From assembly GCF_018130545.1 (NCBI RefSeq), contig NZ_JAFCKF010000004.1, forward strand, positions 804,357 through 868,356: 64,000 nucleotides of DNA, in the 5' to 3' direction. The number at the start of each line of letters is the position of its first letter. Position 1 is the first letter of the stretch. This DNA comes from Bradyrhizobium tropiciagri. GTDB lineage: Bacteria; Pseudomonadota; Alphaproteobacteria; Rhizobiales; Xanthobacteraceae. The notes beneath the pieces were generated by a model, which did not search any database, was not told the origin of the DNA, and saw nothing but the letters and a program-made list of their open reading frames with translations. The position numbers were made by a program, and so were the translations under genes. Shown piece after piece: positions 18,576 through 27,662 of this stretch.

Positions 18576-19169
18576 ATGCCCTGGCTTGAACCGGTCACCC
18601 TTCGCGGCGCGCATGCGCGGCTCGAACCGCTGTCGCACGATCACGCCGGCGGCCTGGTCGAGGCCGCGAAGGACGGTGATCTCTCGAAGATCTGGTACAC
18701 CGCGATCCCGAAGGCGGAGGCCATGGGCAAGGAGATCGACCGCCGGCTCGGCCTGCAAGCCGCGGGCACGATGCTGCCGTTCACGGTGTTCGACGCCGAG
18801 GGCCGGATCGCCGGCATGACGACCTACATGAATGTCGACACGGCGAACCGTCGTGTCGAGATCGGTTCGACCTGGTACGCCAAGCGGGTGCAGCGCAGCG
18901 CGCTCAATACGCAGTGCAAACTGCTGCTGCTGACGCACGCCTTCGAGACGCTGGATTGCATCGCGGTCGAGTTCCGCACGCACTTCTTCAATCACCAGAG
19001 CCGGCGCGCCATCGAGCGCCTGGGTGCAAAACAGGACGGCATCCTGCGCAGCCATCAGATCGCGCCCAACGGCACGTTGCGCGACACCGTGGTTTACAGC
19101 ATCATCGCCAGCGAATGGCCGACGGTGAAGGCGCATCTCAACTATCAACTCAACGAAAAGCCGCGCTGA
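18576..19169 (+). CDS. GNAT family N-acetyltransferase (RimJ-like)
   Basis: A 197-residue protein with the RimJ/RimL type fold: VTLRGAHARLEPLSHDHAGG at the start, EIGSTWYAKRVQRSALNTQ as the acetyl-CoA site, and FNHQSRRAIERLGAKQDGILR, the typical closing motif. Members acetylate N-termini or small amines; the substrate here is unknown. The ATG at 18576 is the natural start. It ends 28 bases before the GMC oxidoreductase gene, so the two may be cotranscribed. Confidence 0.9.
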   Translation: MPWLEPVTLRGAHARLEPLSHDHAGGLVEAAKDGDLSKIWYTAIPKAEAMGKEIDRRLGLQAAGTMLPFTVFDAEGRIAGMTTYMNVDTANRRVEIGSTWYAKRVQRSALNTQCKLLLLTHAFETLDCIAVEFRTHFFNHQSRRAIERLGAKQDGILRSHQIAPNGTLRDTVVYSIIASEWPTVKAHLNYQLNEKPR

Positions 19170-19197
19170 CAGGTTGGTCGGCGCCAGAAAAGAGACG

Positions 19198-20841
19198 ATG
19201 GAAACGTTCGATTATGTGATCATCGGCGCAGGCTCCGCCGGGAGCGTGCTGACCAACCGGTTGAGTGAGGATGCGGGCACGCGGGTGTGCGTGCTCGAGG
19301 CGGGGCCGAGCGACTGGCATCCCTACATCCATCTGCCCGCCGGCTTCATCAAGACCTTCCACATGAAGAGCGTGAACTGGGCCTACCAGCAGGAGGTGGG
19401 TCCCTACACCGGCGGGCGCAGCATCTACGCGCCGCGCGGCAAGACGCTCGGCGGCTCGTCTTCGATCAACGGCCACATCTACAACCGCGGCCAGCGCCAG
19501 GATTTCGACACCTGGGCGCAGCTCGGCAATCGCGGCTGGGGCTATCCCGACGTGCTGCCCTATTTCCGGCGGATGGAGAAGCGGGTCGGCGAGGGCGACG
19601 ACACTTATCGTGGTCGCGACGGCAATCTTACCGTCACCACGATGGACTGGCAGGACCCGCTCTGCGAGGCCTTCATGGCGGGCGCCGTCAGCCTCGGCAT
19701 TCCGCGCAACCCAGATTACAACGGCCAGATCCAGGAGGGCGTGTCGTATTGCCAGCGCACCATCCTGAACGGACGTCGGGTCAGCGCCGCGACCGCGTTC
19801 CTGCATCCGGCGCGGAAGCGGCCGAATGTCGACGTGCGCACGCATGCTCATGTCACTGGCATCATCTTCGAGGGCAAGCGCGCGGTCGGCGTGCGCTATA
19901 ACCGCGGCGGCAAGCACGGCGATCCCTTGGAGATCCGCGCCACCAAGGAGGTCATCCTCTCCGGCGGCGCCTACAACTCACCGCAGCTGTTGCAGCTCTC
20001 CGGCGTCGGCTCGCCCGATTTGTTGCAGTCGCACGGCATCGAGGTGCGCCACGCGCTGCCGGGTGTCGGCGAAGGCCTGCAGGATCACTACGCGCCGCGT
20101 TCGGTGGCGCGGGTCAAGAACATCAGGACCATCAACGAAATGCGCCGCGGCTTCAGCCTGTGGGGCGAGGCGATCAAATGGGCGACGACGCGGCGCGGCC
20201 TGCTGTCGCTGTCGCCGACCATGGTCTACTGCTTCTGGCATTCCGGCGAGACCACCGAGAGCTCCGATCTGCAGCTCACCTTTACGCCGGCGAGCTACAA
20301 GGAAGGCGTGCAGGGCCAGCTCGAGGACGAGCCCGGCATGACGGTGGCCTCATGGCAGCAGCGGCCGGAGAGCCGCGGCTATGTCCGCATCCGCTCCGCC
20401 GATCCGTTCGCGCCGCCGATCATCCAGACCAATTATCTGGCCGAGGAGATCGACCGCCGCGTCGTGGTCGCGGGCATGAAGTTGGCGCGGCGCTTGCTCG
20501 CCTCCGAGCCGCTCGCTCCGTATTACGCCTATGAGGATTTCCCGGGGCCGAAGGTCACGAGTGACGACGAGCTGCTCGCGGCCGCGACCCAGCGCGGTAC
20601 CACCACCTTCCATCCCGGCTGCACCTGCCGGATGGGCCCGGCCGATGCGCCGTGGGCCGTGGTCGACGATCAGCTTCGGGTCCATGGCATGGAGGGCCTG
20701 CGCGTGATCGACGCCTCGATCATGCCGCGGATGATCTCCGCCAACCTCAATGCCTCGACCCTGATGATCGCCGACAAGGCCTCCGACATGATCCGCGGCA
20801 AGACGCCCGAGGCGGCGGCGAAGCTGCCGGAGTATGCGTGA
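19198..20841 (+). CDS. GMC family FAD oxidoreductase (choline dehydrogenase-like)
   Basis: A 547-residue flavoenzyme. It begins METFDYVIIGAGSAGSVLTNR (FAD dinucleotide motif), has GKTLGGSSSINGHIYNRG (GMC signature 1, about 82-99), and closes with TFHPGCTCRMG (active-site His) and DASIMPRMISANLNA. GMC enzymes oxidise alcohols, passing electrons to the quinone pool or oxygen; choline is only one possible substrate, and no betaine aldehyde dehydrogenase gene is nearby. The ATG at 19198 was chosen by homology. Confidence 0.93.
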   Translation: METFDYVIIGAGSAGSVLTNRLSEDAGTRVCVLEAGPSDWHPYIHLPAGFIKTFHMKSVNWAYQQEVGPYTGGRSIYAPRGKTLGGSSSINGHIYNRGQRQDFDTWAQLGNRGWGYPDVLPYFRRMEKRVGEGDDTYRGRDGNLTVTTMDWQDPLCEAFMAGAVSLGIPRNPDYNGQIQEGVSYCQRTILNGRRVSAATAFLHPARKRPNVDVRTHAHVTGIIFEGKRAVGVRYNRGGKHGDPLEIRATKEVILSGGAYNSPQLLQLSGVGSPDLLQSHGIEVRHALPGVGEGLQDHYAPRSVARVKNIRTINEMRRGFSLWGEAIKWATTRRGLLSLSPTMVYCFWHSGETTESSDLQLTFTPASYKEGVQGQLEDEPGMTVASWQQRPESRGYVRIRSADPFAPPIIQTNYLAEEIDRRVVVAGMKLARRLLASEPLAPYYAYEDFPGPKVTSDDELLAAATQRGTTTFHPGCTCRMGPADAPWAVVDDQLRVHGMEGLRVIDASIMPRMISANLNASTLMIADKASDMIRGKTPEAAAKLPEYA

Positions 20842-20898
20842 GGGATGAGGTGAGCGCGCGACGCTCGTTCTCGATCAGCGCGCTCTTGATCTATCACC

Positions 20899-20993
20899 GT
20901 CACCCTGAGGAGCGCGAAGCGCGTCTCGAAGGGCGACGGCCCGGCCGGTGGCCGTGCATCCTTCGAGACGCGCTTCGCGCTCCTCAGGATGAC
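20899..20993. repeat. Inverted repeat element (CCTGAGGAGCGCGAAGCG arms), family D
   Basis: A 95-bp element with ends GTCACCCTGAGGAGCGCGAA and CGCGCTCCTCAGGATGAC and inner GTCTCGAAGG / CCTTCGAGAC arms. It lies between the convergent GMC and monooxygenase genes and could form a long, nearly perfect hairpin on both transcripts. Confidence 0.85.
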
Positions 20994-21017
20994 GGGACCA
21001 ACAGCGGATGAGAGGAC

Positions 21018-22520
21018 TCACCCGTAGACGAAGGCCTTGTCCTTGAGGTCGATCGCTGGGAATTCGTCCTTCTCGGCCCAGTAGTCCTGATTGTGCTGCC
21101 ACTCCGGCTTATCGCCGCGCTTCGGCAGCAGGTGCATGCCGCGCATCATGTAGCCGGGATTGAAGTTCTCCGGATCGATCCACGGCAGCAGCGGCATGTT
21201 GTGGTCTTCCGGCCGCAGCTCCGGCGTCACCTTCTTCGCGCCGGTCGCCTTCATGTGGTTGAGCATGCGGCAGACGAAGTCGCCGACCAGATCAACCCGC
21301 AAGGTCCAGCTGGCGCGGAAATAGCCGAACACCCAGACCAGGTTCGGCACGCCGGTGAACATCATGCCGCGATAGGTCACGGTGTCCTTGAAGTCGAGCG
21401 GCTTGCCGTCGATCTCGAAGTCGATGCCGCCATTGGCGGAGAGATGGAAGCCGGTCGCGGTGATGATGATGTCGGCCTCGAGCTCCTTGCCGGACTTGAG
21501 CAGGATGCCCTTCTCGGTGAAGCGGTCGATCTCGTCGGTGACGACGGAGGCCTTGCCGCCCTTGATGGCCTGGAACAGGTCGGCATCCGGAACGAACGCG
21601 ATGCGCTGCCGCCACGGCCGGTAGCTCGGCGTGAAATGGGTGGCGATGTCGTAGTCCTTGCCGAGAACGGCCTCGACCGCGGCCAGCAGGTCCTTCTTGG
21701 CGCCCTCGGGGTCGGCGAAGGTCCGCCTGGTGAAGGCGTCCTGCTCGAACAGGATCTTGCGGCGGGTGATCTCGTGGATCCAGTGCTCGTCGACCTGCAG
21801 CCGGCGCAGCTCCTCGGCGATCTCGATCGCGTTGCGGCCGGTGCGAAAATAGGTCGGCGAACGCTGCAACATGGTGACATGGCCGGCGTCCTTGGCCATC
21901 GCCGGGATCAGGGTCGCAGCGGTGGCGCCGGAACCGATCACGACCACGCGCTTGCCCTTGTAGTCGAGGTCGTCGGGCCAGGTCTGCGGATGCACGACCG
22001 TGCCCTTGAACTTCGCCATGTCGGTCCATTCGGGGGTGTAGCCGACATCGTGGCGATAGTAGCCCTGGCACATCCAGAAGAAGTTGGTGGTGAAGCGCAG
22101 CCGCTCGCCGGTGTCGATCCGCGTCGCATCGATGGTCCAGAGATTGGTCTCGTTCGACCATTTTGCCGCGGTGATGGTGTGGCGATAACGGATGTGACGG
22201 GCGAGATCGTTCTCCTCGATCACCTCGCCCATGTATTTCAGGATCTCTTCGGCGCTGGCGATCGGTGCGCTGGTCCACGGCTTGAAGCGATAGCCGAAGG
22301 TGTGCAGGTCGCTGTCGGAGCGGATGCCGGGATAGCGGTGGGTCGACCAGGTGCCGCCGAAGGTCTTCTGCGTCTCCAGCACCACGAAGCTGGTGCCGGG
22401 GGATTGCGTGGTGAGGTGATAGGCGGCACCGACGCCGGAGATGCCGGCGCCTGCGATCAGGACGTCGAAATGCTCTGTGGTGACCGGTTCGGCGGCGCGG
22501 ATTTGGCTCTGGACGTTCAT
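21018..22520 (-). CDS. Flavin-dependent (Baeyer-Villiger type) monooxygenase
   Basis: A 500-residue NADPH and FAD-dependent monooxygenase. It has an N-terminal FAD motif (VLIAGAGISGVGAAYHL), the FMO/BVMO fingerprint FKGTVVHPQTWP near residue 170, and a second dinucleotide motif VVVIGSGATAATLIPAM. Enzymes of this group insert oxygen into ketones or oxidise sulfur and nitrogen atoms; the substrate is unknown. The ATG at 22520 follows AGGGAAG. It is convergent with the GMC gene and lies downstream of the MoxR gene on the same strand. Confidence 0.92.
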   Translation of the reverse strand: MNVQSQIRAAEPVTTEHFDVLIAGAGISGVGAAYHLTTQSPGTSFVVLETQKTFGGTWSTHRYPGIRSDSDLHTFGYRFKPWTSAPIASAEEILKYMGEVIEENDLARHIRYRHTITAAKWSNETNLWTIDATRIDTGERLRFTTNFFWMCQGYYRHDVGYTPEWTDMAKFKGTVVHPQTWPDDLDYKGKRVVVIGSGATAATLIPAMAKDAGHVTMLQRSPTYFRTGRNAIEIAEELRRLQVDEHWIHEITRRKILFEQDAFTRRTFADPEGAKKDLLAAVEAVLGKDYDIATHFTPSYRPWRQRIAFVPDADLFQAIKGGKASVVTDEIDRFTEKGILLKSGKELEADIIITATGFHLSANGGIDFEIDGKPLDFKDTVTYRGMMFTGVPNLVWVFGYFRASWTLRVDLVGDFVCRMLNHMKATGAKKVTPELRPEDHNMPLLPWIDPENFNPGYMMRGMHLLPKRGDKPEWQHNQDYWAEKDEFPAIDLKDKAFVYG

Positions 22521-22610
22521 CTTCCCTGGTCTTCTTGCTTGTTGGCTTGTTTGTTGGGCACCGGAAGCAAAACGCCGGAGCCATCGCCCCGGCGTCTGCC
22601 GATCTCGAAA

Positions 22611-23453
22611 CTAGACTTCGCGGCGGCTGAGGAACGCCAGCCGCTCGAACAGGTGCACATCCTGCTCGTTCTTCAGCAGCGCGCCGTGCAGCGGCGGGAT
22701 CAGCTTGCGCGGGTCGCGCTCCCTGAGCATCTCGGGCGTGATGTCCTCGTTGAGCAGCAGCTTGAGCCAGTCGAGCAGTTCGGAGGTCGAGGGCTTCTTC
22801 TTCAGGCCCGGCACCTCGCGGACCTCGAAGAAGATCCGCAGCGCCTCTTCCACCAGCCGTTTCTTGATGCCGGGGAAGTGCACGTCGACGATCTGGCTCA
22901 TTGTGTCGGCGTCGGGGAACTTGATGTAGTGGAAGAAGCAGCGGCGCAGGAAGGCGTCCGGCAGTTCCTTCTCGTTGTTCGACGTGATCATCACGATCGG
23001 GCGCAGCTTGGCCTTGATGGTCTCGCCGGTCTCGTAGACGTGGAACTCCATGCGGTCGAGTTCGAGCAGGAGGTCGTTGGGGAATTCGATGTCGGCCTTG
23101 TCGATCTCGTCGATCAGCAGCACCGGGCGCTTCTCGTGGGTGAATGCCTCCCACAGCTTGCCGCGCTTGATGTAGTTCTTGATGTCGGAGACCCGCGCGT
23201 CGCCGAGCTGGCTGTCGCGCAGCCGCGAGACGGCGTCGTATTCGTAGAGGCCCTGCTGCGCCTTGGTGGTCGACTTGATGTGCCAGGTCAGAAGCGGCGC
23301 GTCGATCGCTTTCGCGACTTCCTCGGCCAGCACGGTCTTGCCGGTGCCGGGCTCGCCCTTCACCAGCAGCGGGCGCTCCAGCACGATGGCGGCATTGACG
23401 GCGACCTTGAGGTCATCGGTGGCGACGTAGTCCTTGGTACCCGTGAATTTCAT
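22611..23453 (-). CDS. MoxR family AAA+ ATPase
   Basis: A 280-residue AAA+ ATPase with Walker A GEPGTGKT (about 37-44), Walker B VLLIDEIDKAD, and sensor 1 ITSNNEKELPDAFLRRC. MoxR proteins act as chaperones that insert metal cofactors or assemble complexes, usually with a von Willebrand A partner. The likely partner here is the VWA gene at 25987-27162, which is divergent and separated by two genes. The short C-terminal lid is typical of this conserved 280-residue subgroup. Confidence 0.92.
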   Translation of the reverse strand: MKFTGTKDYVATDDLKVAVNAAIVLERPLLVKGEPGTGKTVLAEEVAKAIDAPLLTWHIKSTTKAQQGLYEYDAVSRLRDSQLGDARVSDIKNYIKRGKLWEAFTHEKRPVLLIDEIDKADIEFPNDLLLELDRMEFHVYETGETIKAKLRPIVMITSNNEKELPDAFLRRCFFHYIKFPDADTMSQIVDVHFPGIKKRLVEEALRIFFEVREVPGLKKKPSTSELLDWLKLLLNEDITPEMLRERDPRKLIPPLHGALLKNEQDVHLFERLAFLSRREV

Positions 23454-23545
23454 CTATCTGTTTGCCTTGGTTCGTTCGTCGGCCGTTCGGGCCTCAACAT
23501 GAAACGACCGCTGTCACAGCGGCCGTTCGGGTGCAATTTTGTCGG

Positions 23546-23791
23546 TCACGCGCGTCTGATGAACGACACGATCACCAGCACGATGACCGCGCCGATGGTC
23601 GCGTTGATGATGTCGCGGATCGCGCTGCCGCCGAGGCTGATGCCGAGGCGCGGCAACAGCCAGCTGGCCACCAGCGCGCCGACGATCCCGACAACGATGT
23701 TGCCGATCAGCCCGAACCCGGCGCCACGCACGATCTGTCCGGCGAGCCAGCCGGCAATCGCGCCGATCACGAGTGCTGCAATGATGCCCAT
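23546..23791 (-). CDS. GlsB/YeaQ/YmgE family small membrane protein
   Basis: An 81-residue protein with three hydrophobic segments rich in Gly, including IAGWLAGQIVRGAGFGLIGN and VVGIVGALVASWLLPRLG, the family pattern of transglycosylase-associated proteins. The family is induced by stress in several bacteria; its biochemical role is unknown. The ATG is at 23791. The gene stands between moxR and the diguanylate cyclase gene on the same strand. Confidence 0.93.
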   Translation of the reverse strand: MGIIAALVIGAIAGWLAGQIVRGAGFGLIGNIVVGIVGALVASWLLPRLGISLGGSAIRDIINATIGAVIVLVIVSFIRRA

Positions 23792-23905
23792 TCAAACGTC
23801 CTGCCCAATGTCTTGTCAGGCGCAATTGTAATTGAAAAAGCCGGACGGTCTAGGGTGGATTCCGCAGCGCAGCGGTGCCCTGAACGGCACCTTGTGCATA
23901 GTATG

Positions 23906-25819
23906 TCAGGCGTACTGTTTCCGTCCTGCGGAATGATCGTCGCCCGCAAGCGACGAGGCCAGCACCGTGCAGTCGCGTCCCGAACGTTTCGCCTCGTAGA
24001 GCGCGAGGTCGGCCTGACCGAGCAATTCGGTCTCGTTCGCGGTCGCGGCCGATCGGCTGGCGATCCCGAGGCTGATCGAGACCACGCCGCGGCGCGCGGC
24101 CGGGTTGGCGATTGCCAGCGATCGCACCGTGAGCCGCATCGCTTCGGCGACCTTCAGCGCATCCTGCTCGCCGATGCCGGGCAGGATGACCGCGAATTCC
24201 TCGCCGCCATATCGCGCCGACAGCGCGGCGGTGTTGTCGGTGGCGTCCGCGATCACGCGCGCCACGCGCTTCAGGCATTCGTCGCCAGCCTGGTGGCCCT
24301 GCGTGTCGTTGAAGCCCTTGAAGTGATCGATGTCGAGCATGATCAGCGAAATCTGCTCGCGGTCGCGGAACTCGCGCGGCAGCGCGTTGTCGAAGCTGCG
24401 ACGGTTGGCGAGTGCGGTCAGGCCGTCGGTCGTCGCCAGCTCCGACAGGCGCATGTTCAGCGCGTTGAGCTCGTCCTCCATCTTGCGGCGCTCGGTCACG
24501 TCGCGCAGCACGCCGACGACCTCGATGGCATGGTGATCTTCGGCAAGCCCGGCCAGCTTGAAATTGATCTCGACCCAGAGCTCGCTGCCGTCGGCGCGGA
24601 AGGTCTTGAACTCGACGGTCTTGGTGGTGGTCCAGTTGGTCAACTCCGATGTCGCCCTGGCGACGTCGGCGAGGTGATCGGGGTGCACGAATTCGAAGCA
24701 GGATTTGCCGATCAGGTCGTCAGGTTTGCGGCCGAGGATGGTCTCGACCGACTGCGAGACGAACAGGAAGCGGCCGTCGCGGTCGAGCAGGATCACGACG
24801 TCGGCGATGTTGTCGGCAAGCAGCCGGTAGCGCGCCTCGCGCTCGCGGAGCATCCGCGCGACCTTGGTCCGCTTGGCGAACTCCTTGCCGAGCAGGATCG
24901 CGAACAAAATGACGCTTCCCATCAGGATCACGGCGACCATCAGGTCGTTGCGTAGATCCTGGTGCCATGCGGCGAGCACCTGGGCTTCCGGCAGGGCGAC
25001 CGTGACCACGATCGGATACTGCGATGCGCGCTCGAAGCCGAGATACTTGACGCGTCCATCGAATGGCGACGTGGTCTTCGTATAGCCGGTCCGGTCCCGC
25101 TCGATCTGCGCCTTGAAAGCCGCGGACACTTCCTTGCTCCACTTGCCTGCCGGCCAGTGTGCCAGCACGATGCCGTCGAGGCGAAGCAGGGTAATTCCGG
25201 CGTGCGGACCGAATTTGAAGGCCTGGTAGAAATTGTCGAAATAGCTGCTTTCGATGGTCGCAAACAATACGCCGCCGAAGCTGCCGTCTTCCTTAGTGAC
25301 GCGCCGCGACAGCACGATGGTCGGATGTCCGGTCACCCGCGACTGCAACGGCTCGCTGATGTGCAGCGAGGCGTCCGTCGAGTCGCGATGGGCGATGAAA
25401 TAGCTCCGATCCGCGTTGTTGTGCGCCGGCAGCTCCGCGTCGGACGAATAGATCCTGTTGCCATCAGGATCGATCACGCCGATCTCCCTGATCTGCGGCA
25501 GCGCATTGGCGGTCTTGCGCAGGGCGGCGTTGAAGCGGTCGACGCGCGGCTTCTGGTATTTCAGCAGATCGACCATCGCGTTCATGGCGACGTCGATCGC
25601 CTGCACCGAATGCGAGGCGTGTTCCGCCAGCGAGTGGGTCAGGTTGCGGATGTCGCGCTCGCCCTGGACCAGCGCCACGGTGCGCGCATCGGCCGCCTTC
25701 CAGATCAGCAGACCGAGCACGAAAATGCTCATCGCCGTCACCACGGCGGCGACGATCGCCGTCGGCGAGAACAGTTTCGGCAGCTTGGCGGTGCTGTTGG
25801 GCACGTCGATCGGGTCCAC
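23906..25819 (-). CDS. Membrane diguanylate cyclase with extracytoplasmic sensor and PAS domain
   Basis: About 637 residues. Order: a membrane segment near residue 20-40, an extracytoplasmic sensor of about 260 residues (Cache-type by position), a second membrane segment near 305-325, a PAS domain (about 335-455), and a GGDEF domain ending the protein. The active-site motif is GGEEF in ARYGGEEFAVILPG, so cyclic di-GMP synthesis is expected. The allosteric RxxD site is absent just upstream (residues NTAA there). A TTG at 25846 opens the longest frame, but GGAGGT lies inside it, so the GTG at 25819 is the more likely start. Confidence 0.9.
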   Translation of the reverse strand: MDPIDVPNSTAKLPKLFSPTAIVAAVVTAMSIFVLGLLIWKAADARTVALVQGERDIRNLTHSLAEHASHSVQAIDVAMNAMVDLLKYQKPRVDRFNAALRKTANALPQIREIGVIDPDGNRIYSSDAELPAHNNADRSYFIAHRDSTDASLHISEPLQSRVTGHPTIVLSRRVTKEDGSFGGVLFATIESSYFDNFYQAFKFGPHAGITLLRLDGIVLAHWPAGKWSKEVSAAFKAQIERDRTGYTKTTSPFDGRVKYLGFERASQYPIVVTVALPEAQVLAAWHQDLRNDLMVAVILMGSVILFAILLGKEFAKRTKVARMLREREARYRLLADNIADVVILLDRDGRFLFVSQSVETILGRKPDDLIGKSCFEFVHPDHLADVARATSELTNWTTTKTVEFKTFRADGSELWVEINFKLAGLAEDHHAIEVVGVLRDVTERRKMEDELNALNMRLSELATTDGLTALANRRSFDNALPREFRDREQISLIMLDIDHFKGFNDTQGHQAGDECLKRVARVIADATDNTAALSARYGGEEFAVILPGIGEQDALKVAEAMRLTVRSLAIANPAARRGVVSISLGIASRSAATANETELLGQADLALYEAKRSGRDCTVLASSLAGDDHSAGRKQYA

Positions 25820-25986
25820 TGGCGTCGTTTTACCTCCAGTGATCAACGTCCCATCTTAACGTCACGTTTCGGCCCCGGGAGCCGAAGCTGGCCGGGGTGG
25901 TTAAGTGAAAGTGAATGGCTGATCCGCCGGAACGGGCGGGGGAGAGGCCCTTGACGGCACCGGCAGGGCGGGCGATTTAAGTAACC

Positions 25987-27162
25987 ATGTTCCTGCAGTT
26001 CTTCACATCGCTGCGCGACGCCCAGGTCCCCGTGACGCTACGGGAATATCTGACCTTGATGGAAGCGCTTGACGCCGATCTCGCCGAACAGACCGTCGAG
26101 AACTTCTACTATTTGTCGCGCGCCGCCCTGGTGAAGGACGAGCGCAATCTCGACAAGTTCGACCGCGTGTTCGGCACCGTGTTCAAGGGGCTCGAGAGCC
26201 TGCTCGACGCCATGGGCAAGGCCGAGATCCCCGAGGAGTGGCTGAAGAAGCTCGCCGAGAAATATCTCACCGAGGAAGAGAAGAAGCAGATCGAGGCCAT
26301 GGGCTGGGACAAGCTCATGGAGACCTTGAAGAAGCGCCTCGAGGAGCAGAAGGGCCGCCATCAGGGCGGCAGCAAATGGATCGGCACCGCCGGTACCTCG
26401 CCGTTCGGCGCCCATGGCTACAATCCCGAGGGCGTGCGGATCGGGCAGGAGAAGAACCGCAACAACCGCGCCGTGAAGGTGTGGGACAAGCGCGAGTTCA
26501 AGGATCTCGACGGCAATGTCGAGCTCGGCATCCGCAACATCAAGGTCGCGCTGCGGCGGCTGCGCAAGTTCGCGCGCACCGGCGCCCCCGACGAACTCGA
26601 TCTCGACACCACGATCAAGGAGACCGCCAACCACGGCTATCTCGACGTGCACATGCGCCCCGAGCGGCGCAACGCGGTCAAGGTGCTGGTGTTCTTCGAT
26701 ATCGGCGGTTCGATGGATTCGCATATCGAGCAGGTCGAGGAACTGTTCTCGGCCGCCAAGAGCGAATTCAAGCACATGGAATATTTCTACTTCCACAACT
26801 GCCTCTATGAAGGCGTCTGGAAGCAGAACAAGCGGCGCTTCACCGATCGCACGCCGACCTGGGACGTGCTGCACAAGTATCCGCACGACTACAAGGTGGT
26901 GTTCGTCGGCGACGCCTCGATGTCGCCTTACGAGATCATGGTGCCCGGCGGCTCGGTCGAGCATGTCAACGAAGAGGCCGGCTCGGTCTGGATCGACCGC
27001 ATCACCCGCACCTATCCGCATGCGGTGTGGCTTAATCCGGTGGCGCAGAAGCACTGGGACTATTCGGAATCGACCACCATCATCCGCCGCCTGTTCTCCG
27101 AACGCATGTATCCGATCACGATCGAGGGTCTGGAGAACGCGATGCGGGAGCTGGTGCGCTAA
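25987..27162 (+). CDS. VWA (CoxE-like) domain protein
   Basis: A 391-residue protein opening MFLQFFTSLRDAQVPVTLREY, typical of CoxE-like partners of MoxR ATPases. The C-terminal von Willebrand A domain starts VLVFFDIGGSMDSHIE; the metal-binding motif reads DxGxS rather than the usual DxSxS, a known variant in this group. The protein probably works with the MoxR ATPase at 22611-23453 in assembling a metal enzyme; the client is not in this window. The ATG at 25987 is the natural start. Confidence 0.92.
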   Translation: MFLQFFTSLRDAQVPVTLREYLTLMEALDADLAEQTVENFYYLSRAALVKDERNLDKFDRVFGTVFKGLESLLDAMGKAEIPEEWLKKLAEKYLTEEEKKQIEAMGWDKLMETLKKRLEEQKGRHQGGSKWIGTAGTSPFGAHGYNPEGVRIGQEKNRNNRAVKVWDKREFKDLDGNVELGIRNIKVALRRLRKFARTGAPDELDLDTTIKETANHGYLDVHMRPERRNAVKVLVFFDIGGSMDSHIEQVEELFSAAKSEFKHMEYFYFHNCLYEGVWKQNKRRFTDRTPTWDVLHKYPHDYKVVFVGDASMSPYEIMVPGGSVEHVNEEAGSVWIDRITRTYPHAVWLNPVAQKHWDYSESTTIIRRLFSERMYPITIEGLENAMRELVR

Positions 27163-27218
27163 ACGCTACATGCGTCGCGCGCTTACCGGGCGCGCCAACA
27201 CCATCCAGGGAGAGCCCC

Positions 27219-27632
27219 ATGCCCCAGAACATCCACCGCGGCATCAAGGTGATGATCGACGAGGCCAATGCCGAGATCGAGACCATCAGCGCGGCCGATG
27301 CGATCACGATGATCGGCAAGAACGACGTCGTCATCGTCGACATCCGCGATCCCCGCGAGATCGAGCGGGACGGCAAGATTCCCGGCGCGTTCTCCTGCAC
27401 CCGCGGCATGCTCGAGTTCTGGATCGATCCGAACAGCCCCTACGCCAAGCCGATCTTCCAGGAAGACAAGAAGTTCATCTTCCATTGCGCCGGGGGCCTG
27501 CGCTCGGCGCTCGCCGCCAAGACCGCGAAGGACATGGGCCTGAAGCCGGTCGCCCATATGGGCGGCGGCTTCGCCGCATGGCGCGAGGCCGGCGGGCCGA
27601 TCGAGGCCTGGGAGCCGAAGAAGAAGGGCTGA
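27219..27632 (+). CDS. Single-domain rhodanese-like protein
   Basis: A 137-residue sulfurtransferase-type protein. The first half has DVVIVDIRDPREIERDGKIPGAFS, the rhodanese CH2-like module, and the active-site loop is FHCAGGLRSALAA with the catalytic Cys. It may transfer sulfur from thiosulfate or act in cysteine persulfide handling. It lies 30 bases upstream of the mercaptopyruvate sulfurtransferase gene in the same direction, so the two are probably one operon for sulfur transfer. Confidence 0.92.
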   Translation: MPQNIHRGIKVMIDEANAEIETISAADAITMIGKNDVVIVDIRDPREIERDGKIPGAFSCTRGMLEFWIDPNSPYAKPIFQEDKKFIFHCAGGLRSALAAKTAKDMGLKPVAHMGGGFAAWREAGGPIEAWEPKKKG

Positions 27633-27662
27633 AAGGCCTCACGCCCGCAAGGACATCAGATC

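Noticed and set aside
21093-23831. A 912-codon plus-strand open frame
   Set aside because: It lies antisense to the monooxygenase and MoxR genes, both of which have clear family motifs. Long antisense frames are expected in GC-rich DNA.
22611-27162. The MoxR-VWA pair as part of a ternary defence or conflict system
   Set aside because: There is no third effector gene, the two genes are not adjacent, and both match the conserved housekeeping-type forms.
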